DNA of 64,000 bases, from assembly GCF_030817535.1 (NCBI RefSeq), contig NZ_JAUSZL010000002.1:5270001-5334000 (forward strand), read 5' to 3'. Both the position numbers and the translations under genes were made by a program. The notes under the pieces are model-generated. The model worked only from the letters and a program-made list of their open reading frames with translations. It did not search any database and was not told the origin of the DNA. Positions 16,725-26,606 of this stretch are shown here, in pieces. Numbering within the stretch: the first letter of the stretch is position 1; every line of letters begins with the position of its first letter. Source of the DNA: Streptomyces sp. V3I8 (GTDB lineage Bacteria; Actinomycetota; Actinomycetes; Streptomycetales; Streptomycetaceae).

Positions 16725-17639
16725 CTACTTCACGGCCCCCGCCATCACGCCGGACACGAACTGCCGCTGGAACGCGAAGAACACGACCAGCGGGATCACC
16801 ATCGAGATGAACGCGCCGGGCGCGAGCGTCTCGATGTTGCCGGAGAACTGCCGGGTCTGCTCGGTCAGCGCGACCGTCAGCGGCCGGGAGTCGGAGTCCG
16901 AGAACACCAGCGCCACCAGCATGTCGTTCCACACCCACAGGAACTGGAAGATGCCGAGCGAGGCGATGGCCGGCGCGCCCAGCGGCAGGATCACGGTCGT
17001 GAACAGCCGCGTCTCGCTGGCGCCGTCGAGCCGTGCCGCCTCCAGCAGTTCCCGGGGGATCTCCGCGAAGAAGTTCCGCAGCAGGAAGATCGCGAACGGC
17101 AGGCCGAAGCCGACGTGGAAGAGCACGACACCGATGATGCTGCCGAAGATCCCGAGGTCGCCGAAGAGGTCGGACATCGGGATCAGGGCGATCTGCACCG
17201 GCACCACGAGCAGCGCCACCACGGTCAGGAACCACCAGTCGCGGCCCTTGAACTCCATCCAGGCGAAGGCGTATCCGGCCATGGCCCCGATGACGATGAC
17301 GAGGACGGTGGCCGGGACGGTGATGTAGATCGTGTTGAGCAGGGAGTCGGTGATCACCTCTTTGCCGAGCAGGGTCGAGTAGCTCTCGGTGGTGAGCTGG
17401 GACGGCTTGCTGAAGACCGTCCACCAGCCGGAGTCGGCGATGTCGGTCGGGTCACGGAACGACGAGACGAGCAGCCCGACCGTCGGCGTCACCCACAGCA
17501 GCGCGACCAGGACGAGGAAGACCCGCAGCACGCCGCCGGTCGCGCCGCTCGCCAGCCTGGAGACGAGCGACGGCTCGGGCGGACCGGCCGCCTCCGCGGC
17601 CTTCGGTTCGGCTTTCAGAGGTACGGAGGGTGCGGTCAC
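16725..17639 (-). CDS. Sugar ABC transporter permease, MalG type
   Basis: The product is 304 aa with six predicted membrane segments. The binding-protein-dependent permease signature (EAA loop) is clear: ELLEAARLDGASETRLFTTV followed by ILPLGAPAI. The C-terminus VSGVMAGAVK is typical of MalG-type subunits. The GTG at 17639 overlaps the TGA of the upstream permease by four bases (GTGA), so the two subunits are translationally coupled. With the permease and binding protein upstream it forms an importer of the carbohydrate CUT1 group. No ATPase gene is present. Confidence 0.9.
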   Translation of the reverse strand: MTAPSVPLKAEPKAAEAAGPPEPSLVSRLASGATGGVLRVFLVLVALLWVTPTVGLLVSSFRDPTDIADSGWWTVFSKPSQLTTESYSTLLGKEVITDSLLNTIYITVPATVLVIVIGAMAGYAFAWMEFKGRDWWFLTVVALLVVPVQIALIPMSDLFGDLGIFGSIIGVVLFHVGFGLPFAIFLLRNFFAEIPRELLEAARLDGASETRLFTTVILPLGAPAIASLGIFQFLWVWNDMLVALVFSDSDSRPLTVALTEQTRQFSGNIETLAPGAFISMVIPLVVFFAFQRQFVSGVMAGAVK

Positions 17640-18988
17640 CGTCGGCGCTCCCTTCGCAGTCGGCGGATGTTGACGATCATCACCGGCATGACGAGCAGCA
17701 GCAGGACCACACCGATCGCGCTGGCCAGCCCGAGGTCTCCGCCGCCGCCGGTGTAGGAGTTGTAGAGCTGCAGGGCCAGGACGTTGGCCTCGTCCTGGGT
17801 GGGCTGCGGGGCGATGATGTAGATCAGGTCGAAGATCTTCATCACGTTGATCATCAGCGTGATCAGTACGACCACGAGGACCGGGGCGAGCAGCGGGACC
17901 GTGACCCGGCGGAACACCTGCCACTCGTTGGCCCCGTCGACCCGCGCCGCCTCCAGGAGGTTGCGGTCCACCCCCGCGAGTCCGGCCGCGATGAGCACCA
18001 TCGCGAAGCCCGCCCACATCCAGGAGTACGAGCCGATGATGGCCGGGGTGACCAGGCTCGGGCCGAGCCAGTCCACGCCGTTGTAGGCCGCCGCGAAGTT
18101 CGATTCCGGCAGCCGCAGCTGCGCGCCGTCGGCGGAGGCCGGCAGCGTGAACGTGCCGTCGTCCCCCGCCGTCGCGGAGGCCACGACCTCGCCGTCCTTG
18201 ACCGCCTCGACCCTGATGCCGGGCAGCGCCTTCTCGCCCGCGTCGACGGCGCCCTTCTCACCGCCGCCGCCCAGCTTGAAGTCCAGCCAGACCGTGCCCG
18301 ACACCCCGTCGCCCGACGGCTCGGCGGCCTTGGCGTCACCGGGGTCGCCCGGCACCTTGTTCGGAGCGATGCCGACCAGCGGGATCAGGGCCGGCGAGCC
18401 CGCGCCCACCGGGTCCGTGGAGGTGAAGGAACCTCCGCCGGACGCCTTGAGGCCGCTCTCGGTGGAGGGACGCGCCTTGGGGTAGACCGACGACTCGACG
18501 AACGTGTCGTGCACGCCCACCACCACGGCGTTGGCCACGCCCTGGTCGGGGTCCGCCTCGTACACCAGCCGGAAGATGATGCCCGCGGCGAGCATGGAGA
18601 TCGCCATCGGCATGAAGATGACGAGCTTGAACGCCGTGGACCAGCGCACCCGTTCGGTCAGCACGGCGAACAGCAGGCCGAGACCGGTGACCAGCGCGGG
18701 GGCGACGGCGACCCAGATCGCGGTGTTCTTGACCGCGGTGAAGGTGGCGTCGTCGGTGAACAGGTCGCCGTAGTTCCCGAGGCCGACGAAGCCCGAACCG
18801 TCGGCGTCGTACAGACTGCGCCAGACCGAGTACCCGATGGGGTAGACCACGAGCGCGCCGAGCAGCACGATCGCGGGCAGCAGGAACAGGGCTGCCACCC
18901 ACGGCCGGGTACCCATCACACTCTTGCGTTTTCCGGCGGGGGGCACCGGGTTCGCCGGGCCCCCCGCCGTCGCCAGCTGCGACGACAT
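17636..18988 (-). CDS. Sugar ABC transporter permease, MalF type, with large inserted extracytoplasmic domain
   Basis: The product is 450 aa, about 130-150 longer than an ordinary permease of this type. Membrane segments lie near residues 30-55, 90-112, 120-143, 313-340 and beyond; the EAA loop is LLEAARVDGANEWQVFRRVT near 345-364. Residues about 145-312 form one non-membrane insert. Within it, residues 227-296 (VSGTVWLDF, PGIRVEAVKDGEVVASATAG, DDGTFTLP) look like an SdrD-B or carboxypeptidase-regulatory-like beta-sandwich. By topology the insert faces outside, in the same loop as the P2 domain of E. coli MalF, but it is unrelated in sequence. It may dock the binding protein. It starts 9 nt after the binding-protein gene stop. 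Confidence 0.88.
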   Translation of the reverse strand: MSSQLATAGGPANPVPPAGKRKSVMGTRPWVAALFLLPAIVLLGALVVYPIGYSVWRSLYDADGSGFVGLGNYGDLFTDDATFTAVKNTAIWVAVAPALVTGLGLLFAVLTERVRWSTAFKLVIFMPMAISMLAAGIIFRLVYEADPDQGVANAVVVGVHDTFVESSVYPKARPSTESGLKASGGGSFTSTDPVGAGSPALIPLVGIAPNKVPGDPGDAKAAEPSGDGVSGTVWLDFKLGGGGEKGAVDAGEKALPGIRVEAVKDGEVVASATAGDDGTFTLPASADGAQLRLPESNFAAAYNGVDWLGPSLVTPAIIGSYSWMWAGFAMVLIAAGLAGVDRNLLEAARVDGANEWQVFRRVTVPLLAPVLVVVLITLMINVMKIFDLIYIIAPQPTQDEANVLALQLYNSYTGGGGDLGLASAIGVVLLLLVMPVMIVNIRRLRRERRR

Positions 18989-18997
18989 CGGCGGCCG

Positions 18998-20383
18998 TCA
19001 GCCCTTGTACGCCTTGGCGGCGGACGTCTCGAGCTGCTGCTGCGCGCCCGCGACGTCCTTGGGGTCCTTCAGGAAGTCCTGCAGCGCCTTCCACTCGCCC
19101 GCGCCCTGCGTACCGCCGAAGGCGGCCGGGGCCTGGTCGGACATGTCGAAGCGGAAGTCGTCACCGGCCTTCAGCAGCGCCGCCGCGATGTCCCGGGTCA
19201 CGTCGTCCTTGTACTTCTTCCGGTCCATCTCCTTGTTGGGGGAGATGAAGCCGCCCTGCGCCGCCCAGATCTCGGCCGCGTCGGTCGACGCCAGGAAGGT
19301 CAGCAGGGCCTGCGAGCCCTTGTCGTCCTTCAGGGCCACCGCCACGTCACCGCCGCTGACCACCGGCGACTCGTCGCCGACCGCCGGGAACGGGAAGACC
19401 TTGGCGTCCGTGCCGATCTTCGCCTTCGTGTCGGCGTTGATGTTCGCCGCGACGAAGTCGCCCTCGTAGACCATCCCCGCCGGGGTGTCGCCGGAGAAGG
19501 TGTTCGTCACCGACTTCGGGAACTCGGTGCGCAGCGCGCCCGCGCTGCCGCCCGCGAGCAGGTCGTCCTTGCCCCACAGTTGGGCCAGCGTGGTCAGGGC
19601 CTCCTTCACGGAGGGGTCCGTCCACTTGATCTCGTGCTTGGCCAGCTGGTCGTACTTCTCCGGGCCCGCCTGTGAGAGGTAGATGTTCTCGAACCAGTCG
19701 GTGAGGGTCCAGCCGTCCTGCCCGCCGACGGAGACCGCCGGCGAACCCGCGTCCGACAGGGTCTGCGCGGTCTGCACGAACTCGTCCCAGGTCTTCGGCT
19801 CGGCCGTGATGCCCGCCGCCTCGAACGCGGCCGTGTTGTACCAGACCAGCGACTTGTTGGCGGCCTTCGCGTAGACGCCGTACTGCTTGCCCTCGTACGC
19901 GCCCAGGTCCTTCCAGCCCGCCGAGAAGTTCTTGTCGAGCTGGGCCTGCGCCTCGGTGCCCAGCGGCTTCACCCAGCCCTTCTGGGCGAACTGGTGGAGC
20001 ACGCCGACCTGAGGGAGGAACGCCACGTTCGGCGGCTTGCCGCCCTGGATCTTCGTGCCCAGGAAGGTGGAGGTGTTGTTGCCGGTCGGCACGAAACTCA
20101 CCTCCGCGCCCGTCCGCTTCTCGAACTCGTCCAGGACCTTGGTGAAGTTCTCCTGCTCGGGACCGGTCCACACGGCCGCCACCTCGAGCTTCTGGCCGTC
20201 GAGCTTGGGCAGCTGGACACTGGCCGCGGCGCCGCTCTCGCCGCTCCCCTCGTCGTCCTTGTCGTCGTCACCGCCGCATGCCGTGAGCGTGAGAGCCATC
20301 GCCCCCGCGACGACGGCCGCCGCGGCCCGCGCGGCCGTGCTCCTCGTGTGCGACCCGGTGACGCGAAGAATGCTGCTACGCAT
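18998..20383 (-). CDS. Sugar-binding lipoprotein of ABC importer
   Basis: The product is 461 aa. The signal sequence ends in a lipobox (ALTLTACGG), and a charged Asp/Glu-rich linker follows. The body matches family 1 extracellular solute-binding proteins (VAAVWTGPEQENFTKVLDEF, the KTWDEFVQTAQTL region, GMVYEGDFVAANI). It is the first gene of a three-gene operon with both permeases. The spacing of 9 nt to the MalF-type gene supports co-transcription. The substrate is probably an oligosaccharide; the sequence does not say which. No glycosidase is adjacent. Confidence 0.9.
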   Translation of the reverse strand: MRSSILRVTGSHTRSTAARAAAAVVAGAMALTLTACGGDDDKDDEGSGESGAAASVQLPKLDGQKLEVAAVWTGPEQENFTKVLDEFEKRTGAEVSFVPTGNNTSTFLGTKIQGGKPPNVAFLPQVGVLHQFAQKGWVKPLGTEAQAQLDKNFSAGWKDLGAYEGKQYGVYAKAANKSLVWYNTAAFEAAGITAEPKTWDEFVQTAQTLSDAGSPAVSVGGQDGWTLTDWFENIYLSQAGPEKYDQLAKHEIKWTDPSVKEALTTLAQLWGKDDLLAGGSAGALRTEFPKSVTNTFSGDTPAGMVYEGDFVAANINADTKAKIGTDAKVFPFPAVGDESPVVSGGDVAVALKDDKGSQALLTFLASTDAAEIWAAQGGFISPNKEMDRKKYKDDVTRDIAAALLKAGDDFRFDMSDQAPAAFGGTQGAGEWKALQDFLKDPKDVAGAQQQLETSAAKAYKG

Positions 20384-20633
20384 GGTGTGCCCCGTTCTCC
20401 GTCGAACGTCCGAGGTCCTGTCGGCAGCCTCCCGCCGTCCGCCGGACGGGAGTTCGATGACAGGACCTAGCGCTGTGCTGTGCGCTCTTGGTCTACGCCC
20501 GTGCGCTCGGCCTCGGCAAGGGCGCCTGCGCTGTCAAGGGCATGATCGTAATCGCGTCGTGACGTGGGGTGCGACAGGGCGGACGGCGCGGTCCCCCGCG
20601 CTCCTGGAAGGCGGGGGCGGCGCCCCGGGCGGA

Positions 20634-23600
20634 TCACAGGAGCGAGGGGACCTCCGCGGCGGCGACCGAGCGCGCCGCCCGCTCCAACGCGCTGGCGAGC
20701 AGGGCCAGATCGGTCGGTCCGTTGCCGAGCTCCCGCACCGGCCGCCGCGCGGGCGGATCCCCCATCCGGGCCCACTCCAGCGGGACCACCGTGGGCCGCA
20801 GCGTGGCCGTACGCGGAATCCGCCCCGTCACCCGCCCGCCCTGGAACGGCACGGACCGCCCGCCCGTCCCGTCGAGCCGCCCCCGCCCCGGCGACGGCTC
20901 CTCGGTCCCGCCCCCCGGCGTCTCCAGTACGACCCGCAGCCCGGCCCGCCGCGCCAGCTCGGTCTCCTCCGTACGGCCCCCGCCGCCCGTCGCCGCCACC
21001 AGGTGCACCCCGAGCCGCGCACCGTCCCGCGCGACCCCTTCCAGGGCCCGTACGACAGAACCGGCGGCCGGCCGGCCGGGCGAACCCAGCGGGGGCGAGA
21101 GCAGCGCGTCCAGGTCGTCCACGACCACCACGAGCCGGGGAAGCGCGGGCGCCGCCTCCGCCGCCTCCGCGCGGACCCGCGCCGCGGCGGGCCGCAACCG
21201 CAGGGTCGAACTGGACGGCGTATCGAGATCCGCCGCCCCGGCGGAGCCCCCCGAAGCCGCACCGGACGCGGAGGCGGAGCCCGGGGCGGACCCGAGGGGG
21301 GACCCGGAAGAGGAACCGGCCCCCGCTCCGCCCCCCTGCCGCTGCGCGACGACGCGACCCGCCCCCTGCGGCCGGGCGTGCCACTCGGTGAAGTCCAGGC
21401 GCCCCAGCAGCTCGGCCCGCCGCTTCAGCTCGGCGGACAGGGACTGCGCGAACTCACGCATCCGTACGGGGTCGTGGGCACCCAGGTGCGTCGTGACGTG
21501 GGGCAGGTCCGTACAGACCTGGAGCCCGTCGCCGCGCCCCGTCGGCCCTCCGCCACCCGTACCGTCCCGGCCGTCGACCAGCACGATGCCGAGGCGGTCG
21601 GGCCGCTCCGCGGCGGCGAGCGATGCGACGACGGCCCGCAGCAGCTCCGTACGCCCGCTGCCGGACGGCCCCTCGACCAGCAGGTGCGGACCCTCGTGCG
21701 GGAGGTCCACGCAGACGGGTCCGCGCGGCCCGGCGCCGAGCACGGCCGTGGCCCGGCCGCCGAGCGCCTCGGGATCGTCGGCGGCGTCCGCCCAGCGCGC
21801 CATCAGGGACGCCGGGGTCGCCCGCGCCAGGCCCAGTTCGTCCAGCAGCCGGGCGGTCTGCGGCAGCGGCGCGGACACCCGGGCGTGCCGCTCCCCGGCC
21901 GCGCCGTCGGCCCGCAACGGCGCGAGCGCCCGCGCGAAGCGCTCCGCCCACGCCATGGAGACGGCGTCCACCGCGGCGACCGTGCCGTGGCCGACGGGGC
22001 CGCCCGACGTGCCGTGGGCCTGCGTGCCGGACGCCACCCGCAGCAGACGCAGGGCGGTGGCCACGTCACCGCTCAGCAGCGCGACGGCCCCGCAGGCGCG
22101 GACCACGGGCGACACCGCGCACGCCGCCTCGTACGTGTCGGCCACCGGTGACGCGGGTGACGCGGCCGGTGTCTCGGCGAGGCAGACGACGTGTATCCCG
22201 ACCTGCGGGCCTTCGGCCGCGAGCCGGGACACGGCATCGCGCACAGCGGCCGAACCGGGGTCCCCGTCCACCACGAGGACGGTGTACGGACCGGTCCACC
22301 CGGCCCGCGCCGGATCGCCCGAACGCGCCCAGGACGGCCGGTCCGCCCGGTCCCGCGCGGCACCCGTCCGGGTGCCGCTGCGCGGGAGCCCCAGATGGGT
22401 GGCGCCCTCGTCGCGGCCGAGGGGACGGCTCCCGGGGGCCGGCGCACCGGCGTCCCGACCGGTCCGGCCGGGTGCGTACGTCCCGGAGGGGGCGTCCGGG
22501 CCGGTGTCCGCCGGGTTCCTCGGGCGGGACGTGAAGGCCCCGCTGTCGTCCGGCGAGCCCCCGCCGGGACGGGGTCCCTGACCTCCTTGTCGCCCTTGCT
22601 CCCCTTCTTGTCCTCCGTGGCCTCTCCCGGCCGCGCGCCCCGTCTCCGTCAGGTGGTCCTCCAGGCGCCGGACCAGTTCTTCCGTACGCGCCGTCGCCTG
22701 TTCGCGGTCGTAGGCGAGGAGGAGGCGGCAGTCCTGGCCGTGGGTGGGGCGCAGATGCGGCAGCCAGCCGAGCCACGACCATTCGGCGGTGCGCTCCTCC
22801 AGGGAACGCGAGCGGTCCGTGCTCAGGAGGGTGATCTCCAGCGAGTCGGGGGAGTGCAGCGCGGCGAGCTGGGCCACCACCGCGCGGGCGAGGCCCGACA
22901 GGCGCTCGCGCGGTCCGGCCAGACCCAGCGCCCCGACCTCCCGCAGCCCGACGGTCACCGGTACGGCGGGCAGCAGCCCCGAGCCGTCGGGCGTGCTCCG
23001 GTCCGCCGTGCCCAGCCGGACCGTCAGCGTCTCCTGGTGTCCGGGCCCGCGCTCCCACAGCCGGGGTCCCGGTCCCAGCGCCGTCAGCAGCAGTGCGGCG
23101 GGATCGGGCCACCGGTCGGGCTCGGGCACGCCCAGGGCGACGGGCTCGGCGAACGCCGCCTCGTACGGGTCGTAGGTGTCGTCCTCGTCGTCCTGGCCCT
23201 CTCCCCGGGCGCCGGCCAGGCGGCGGGCCCACGCGGAGAGCCCGCGCTTGCGGGCACCGCGCGGCACGGGTGTCCCCCGCGGCGGAGTGCCTTTCCGGCC
23301 ACCCTCGCCGGGCCCCTGGACGTCGTCCTGGACGTCGTCCTGGTCCTGCGCGCCGGGCTCCGCGAGGCCGGGGTGCTCCGCCCGGGGTGCTCCGCCCCGG
23401 CCGGGCACCATGTGCGGCCCCGCGGACCGGTGCCCCTGCGCCCCGCCCTCGGCGGCGCCCCAGCCGGCCGTGCCGTACCCGTGGTGCGTCTCGGCGGACG
23501 GCGGCGCGGACCGCGGGCCGGAACCCGGGGGGTCCCGACGGTCCCGGGGCTCCCGGTGCTCGACGGACGGGCCCCCGTCCCGCGCGCGCGGCACCCTCGC

Positions 23601-24449
23601 GCTCCCGGAATCGGCACCGCCACCGCTGCCGCCACCCGTTCCGGTGGCGTCCCGGGACGCCACCCCGGCCCCGCTCCCGGTCCGGCCGGACCCGGCCGAC
23701 TGCCGTCCTTGCCCCTGCTGCCGTCCCTGTCCCTGCGTCTGTCCCTGTCCCCGTTCCGCCCCCGTGCGGCCGTGCGCCGTCGCCGGCCGGCCGCGCGTGG
23801 AGGACGCCGGCACCGCGACCACCCGTACGTGCCCCTCGCCGTCCGGTGCGGTCTCGCGGATGTCGGCGGGCTCGCCCGCCGGGGCGAGCAGCAGGGCCGA
23901 CTCACCCACTCGCAGCAGCGCCCCCGGCGCGAAACGCACCGGGCGCTCGCCCACGCGCCTGCCGTCCAGCACCGTGCCGTTCGTGGAACCGAGGTCCGCG
24001 ACCGAGACCTGGCCGTCCGGCGCGACCGTCACGGCGCAGTGCAGACGCGAGACGTCCGGGTCGTCCAGCGGCACGTCGGCGTCGGCGGAGCGGCCTATCT
24101 CGATCCGGCCGCCGTGCAGCAGATGGACGCCGCCGGCGTCGGGCCCGGCGACCACCCGCAGCTGCGCGGCGGCGGGGTCGACGTCGGGTCCGGGCTGCGC
24201 GGGGGCGCCCAGGGACAGTACGGCGCCGTCCATCAGCGGTGGTTCACCCAGCGTGCAGCGCTGCGCGTCGAGCCGCTCCGCGTCCGCGTACAGCACCCCG
24301 GGGCCCTCGCCCCCGACCGCCGAGGCGAGGCCGGAGGCCACGGCCGCGAGCGCGGTCCCGGCGGGTGCTGTCACCAGCACGTCGCAGGACGCGGGGCGCC
24401 CGTCGGGGCGGGTGCCCAGCGGGTCTACGACGGTCAGCCGGATCTGCAT
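20634..24449 (-). CDS. FHA domain - FtsK/SpoIIIE-type ATPase (EssC/EccC-like)
   Basis: The product is 1271 aa. Residues about 97-189 are a forkhead-associated domain with the phosphothreonine-binding residues Gly119/Arg120, Ser134-x-x-His137 and Asn157 (DLGSTNGTVLDG). A long low-complexity Gly/Arg/Asp linker follows. A first ATPase module has a degenerate P-loop (LGLAGPRERLSGLARAV). A second has an intact Walker A GPSGSGRT near residue 926 and Walker B PRLVVVVDDLDALL. This order (FHA then repeated FtsK modules) resembles type VII secretion ATPases, but no ESX genes are adjacent. It is divergent from pkaA and pkaB, so its FHA domain may read kinase output. The start is ATG 24449; longer in-frame starts upstream lack support. 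Confidence 0.86.
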   Translation of the reverse strand: MQIRLTVVDPLGTRPDGRPASCDVLVTAPAGTALAAVASGLASAVGGEGPGVLYADAERLDAQRCTLGEPPLMDGAVLSLGAPAQPGPDVDPAAAQLRVVAGPDAGGVHLLHGGRIEIGRSADADVPLDDPDVSRLHCAVTVAPDGQVSVADLGSTNGTVLDGRRVGERPVRFAPGALLRVGESALLLAPAGEPADIRETAPDGEGHVRVVAVPASSTRGRPATAHGRTGAERGQGQTQGQGRQQGQGRQSAGSGRTGSGAGVASRDATGTGGGSGGGADSGSARVPRARDGGPSVEHREPRDRRDPPGSGPRSAPPSAETHHGYGTAGWGAAEGGAQGHRSAGPHMVPGRGGAPRAEHPGLAEPGAQDQDDVQDDVQGPGEGGRKGTPPRGTPVPRGARKRGLSAWARRLAGARGEGQDDEDDTYDPYEAAFAEPVALGVPEPDRWPDPAALLLTALGPGPRLWERGPGHQETLTVRLGTADRSTPDGSGLLPAVPVTVGLREVGALGLAGPRERLSGLARAVVAQLAALHSPDSLEITLLSTDRSRSLEERTAEWSWLGWLPHLRPTHGQDCRLLLAYDREQATARTEELVRRLEDHLTETGRAAGRGHGGQEGEQGRQGGQGPRPGGGSPDDSGAFTSRPRNPADTGPDAPSGTYAPGRTGRDAGAPAPGSRPLGRDEGATHLGLPRSGTRTGAARDRADRPSWARSGDPARAGWTGPYTVLVVDGDPGSAAVRDAVSRLAAEGPQVGIHVVCLAETPAASPASPVADTYEAACAVSPVVRACGAVALLSGDVATALRLLRVASGTQAHGTSGGPVGHGTVAAVDAVSMAWAERFARALAPLRADGAAGERHARVSAPLPQTARLLDELGLARATPASLMARWADAADDPEALGGRATAVLGAGPRGPVCVDLPHEGPHLLVEGPSGSGRTELLRAVVASLAAAERPDRLGIVLVDGRDGTGGGGPTGRGDGLQVCTDLPHVTTHLGAHDPVRMREFAQSLSAELKRRAELLGRLDFTEWHARPQGAGRVVAQRQGGGAGAGSSSGSPLGSAPGSASASGAASGGSAGAADLDTPSSSTLRLRPAAARVRAEAAEAAPALPRLVVVVDDLDALLSPPLGSPGRPAAGSVVRALEGVARDGARLGVHLVAATGGGGRTEETELARRAGLRVVLETPGGGTEEPSPGRGRLDGTGGRSVPFQGGRVTGRIPRTATLRPTVVPLEWARMGDPPARRPVRELGNGPTDLALLASALERAARSVAAAEVPSLL

Positions 24450-24887
24450 CGCCGTCAGCGGTCCCTTCTGTCGCGGGCGCCCGCGACGGGGCTGTCCCGC
24501 GGTCCCCCACCGCAGACTCCCCCACCGCGCACGGGCACGTCGGCCAGTACGGGATGCATCCTCGCACCTGCGACTGACAACACGCCCGCGTTCCGCAGTC
24601 AAGTGATCTTGATTGGTCGGCTCTGCCCGCAAAAGTGCCTGCGCAATGCCCGGTTGGGATCACGGCCGGGATCGATCACGTCAAGACCGGGCAACCGAAA
24701 CACCTGGATCGAGCGTCTTTTCATTGAACACATGCAGGAACGCCCCACGTGATGCATGGGTGGGCGGGGAGGCGGAAACCGTGGTGCGACGACAGCCCGG
24801 AGCCGTGTTCGGCGGCATTACAGTGGGTCGGAACCGCCCGCAGCGCGGTGGACGGACCAGGCAAGCAAGCAACAAGGAGCGCATGAC
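24450..24887. promoter_or_regulatory. Divergent intergenic region between FHA-FtsK gene and pkaA
   Basis: This is 438 bases with lower G+C in the middle. It contains the imperfect palindrome TCAAG-TGAT-CTTGA (24599-24612), and TACAGT at 24819-24824 is a possible -10 element for pkaA, with no good -35. A 95-codon plus-strand frame here (24613-24900) overlaps the pkaA start and has no ribosome site, so I do not call it. Nothing else is recognisable. Confidence 0.35.
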
Positions 24888-26606
24888 GTGCGGCCGGTAG
24901 GCAGCAAGTACCTCCTGGAGGAGCCGCTGGGGCGCGGCGCCACGGGCACCGTCTGGCGGGCCAGCCAGCGCGAGGCCGCGGGCGCCGAGGCGGCCGTGAC
25001 CGGTCAGCCCGGCGAGACCGTGGCGATCAAGGTCCTCAAGGAGGAGCTGGCGAGCGACCCGGACATCGTGATGCGGTTCCTGCGGGAGCGCTCCGTGCTG
25101 CTCCGCCTGACCCATCCGAACATCGTCCGGGTACGGGACCTCGTGGTCGAGGGCGATCTGCTGGCCCTGGTCATGGACCTGATCGACGGCCCCGACCTGC
25201 ACCGGTACCTGCGTGAGAACGGCCCGTTCTCGCCGGTGGCCGCCGCGCTGCTCACCGCCCAGGTCGCCGACGCGCTCGCCGCCAGCCACGCCGACGGCGT
25301 CGTGCACCGCGACCTGAAGCCGGCGAACGTCCTGCTCCAGGAGCTCGACGGCCGGATGCACCCGATGCTGACGGACTTCGGCATCGCCCGGCTGGCCGAC
25401 TCCCCGGGCCTGACCCGCACCCACGAGTTCGTCGGCACGCCCGCGTACGTGGCGCCGGAGTCCGCCGAGGGCCGCCCGCAGACCTCCGCCGTCGACATCT
25501 ACGGCGCCGGGATCATGCTGTACGAGCTGGTCACCGGCCGCCCGCCGTTCGGTGGCGGGTCCGCCCTCGAAGTGCTCCACCAGCACCTGAGCGCCGAGCC
25601 GCGCAGGCCCTCCACGGTGCCCGACCCGCTGTGGACCGTGATCGAGCGCTGCCTGCGCAAGAACCCCGACGAGCGGCCCAGCGCCGAGAACCTCGCCCGC
25701 GGCCTGCGTACGGTCGCCGAGGGCATCGGGGTGCACGCGAACTCCGGGCAGATCGCCGCCGCCGAGGCCGTGGGCGTGCTCCTCGCCCCGGACCCGGCGC
25801 CCGCCGCCGTGCCGGGCACCCCCGGCGCCGCCGACCCCACCCAGGTGCTCCCGCAGGGCGCCGCCGCCTACGACCCGAACGGCGCGACCAGCGTCCTGCC
25901 GCACGCCGGCGCGGGCGCCGCCGACCCCACCGCCGTCCTGCCCCACCACGGCGCGGCCGACCCGACCGCGGTGCTGCCCTCGGTGCCGCCGGACCAGCCG
26001 GGGTCGGGCTCCGGGGACCCGCACCCCTGGCAGAACCAGCTCCGCGCGGCCCGTGACCGCAACGAGGCGACGCAGGTGCAGTCGTACCTCGACCCGGACG
26101 AGGACCCGCTGCGGCGCCGCCCGCAGCGGCAGGTCGCCCGGCCGCCGCAGAACCAGCCGCAGCAGCCGCCGAGCCGGCAGCCCCAGCCCCAGCGCCGCCA
26201 GCAGCGGCAGCCGCGGAACCAGCAGTCGGGCTACGGCTACCCGCAGGGGCAGCAACAGGGACAGCAGGGGTACCAGCAGGGATACGCCCCCCAGCAGCCT
26301 CACCAACCCCAGCCCCAGCGGTACGCCCCCGCGCCGCAGCAGCCCCAGCAGCCCGCGCCGCGTCCGGCGCGCGAGCCCCGGGAACCCCGGCAGCGCAGCG
26401 CCAACCCGATGAAGATCCCCGGGCTCGGCTGCCTCAAGGGGTGCCTGTTCACGATCGTCATCCTGGTCGCGGCCGGCTGGGCGATCTGGGAGTTCAGCCC
26501 GCTGCAGGGCTGGATCGGCACGTCCAAGGGGTACTGGGAGCAGTTGTCGGACTGGTTCGGCACCGTCTCCGGCTGGGTCGAGGACCTCGGCGGTTCCGTC
26601 AAGTAG
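24888..26606 (+). CDS. pkaA: Membrane serine/threonine protein kinase PkaA
   Basis: The product is 572 aa. The N-terminal kinase domain (about residues 8-270) has the Gly-rich loop LGRGATGTV, Lys48 (VAIKVL), the catalytic HRDLKPAN at 140-147, DFG at 163-165 and APE at 189-191, so it looks active. It continues with DPTxVLP-type repeats, a long Pro/Gln-rich region and a single C-terminal membrane segment (LFTIVILVAAGWAIWEF), leaving about 35 residues outside. The GTG at 24888 has a very good ribosome site, AAGGAG, eight nt before it. It precedes pkaB and is divergent from the FHA-FtsK gene. The pair is known as pkaA/pkaB in S. coelicolor. Substrates are not evident. Confidence 0.9.
   Translation: MRPVGSKYLLEEPLGRGATGTVWRASQREAAGAEAAVTGQPGETVAIKVLKEELASDPDIVMRFLRERSVLLRLTHPNIVRVRDLVVEGDLLALVMDLIDGPDLHRYLRENGPFSPVAAALLTAQVADALAASHADGVVHRDLKPANVLLQELDGRMHPMLTDFGIARLADSPGLTRTHEFVGTPAYVAPESAEGRPQTSAVDIYGAGIMLYELVTGRPPFGGGSALEVLHQHLSAEPRRPSTVPDPLWTVIERCLRKNPDERPSAENLARGLRTVAEGIGVHANSGQIAAAEAVGVLLAPDPAPAAVPGTPGAADPTQVLPQGAAAYDPNGATSVLPHAGAGAADPTAVLPHHGAADPTAVLPSVPPDQPGSGSGDPHPWQNQLRAARDRNEATQVQSYLDPDEDPLRRRPQRQVARPPQNQPQQPPSRQPQPQRRQQRQPRNQQSGYGYPQGQQQGQQGYQQGYAPQQPHQPQPQRYAPAPQQPQQPAPRPAREPREPRQRSANPMKIPGLGCLKGCLFTIVILVAAGWAIWEFSPLQGWIGTSKGYWEQLSDWFGTVSGWVEDLGGSVK

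Noticed and set aside
12667..17328. Very long open plus-strand frame (over 1500 codons)
   Set aside because: It lies opposite four well-supported minus-strand genes. In this G+C-rich DNA antisense frames lack stops, and the translation has no recognisable domain.
20490..20510. Possible DasR-type site (cttggtctacgcc) upstream of the binding-protein gene
   Set aside because: Only one half (TGGTCTA) fits the known site; the other half does not, so symmetry is missing.
20532..20537. TTGACA on the minus strand as -35 element for the binding-protein gene
   Set aside because: No matching -10 sequence at 16-19 nt distance; the motif alone is not enough.
24613..24900. 95-codon frame before pkaA
   Set aside because: It overlaps the pkaA ribosome site and start, has no ribosome site of its own and no similarity that I can recognise.
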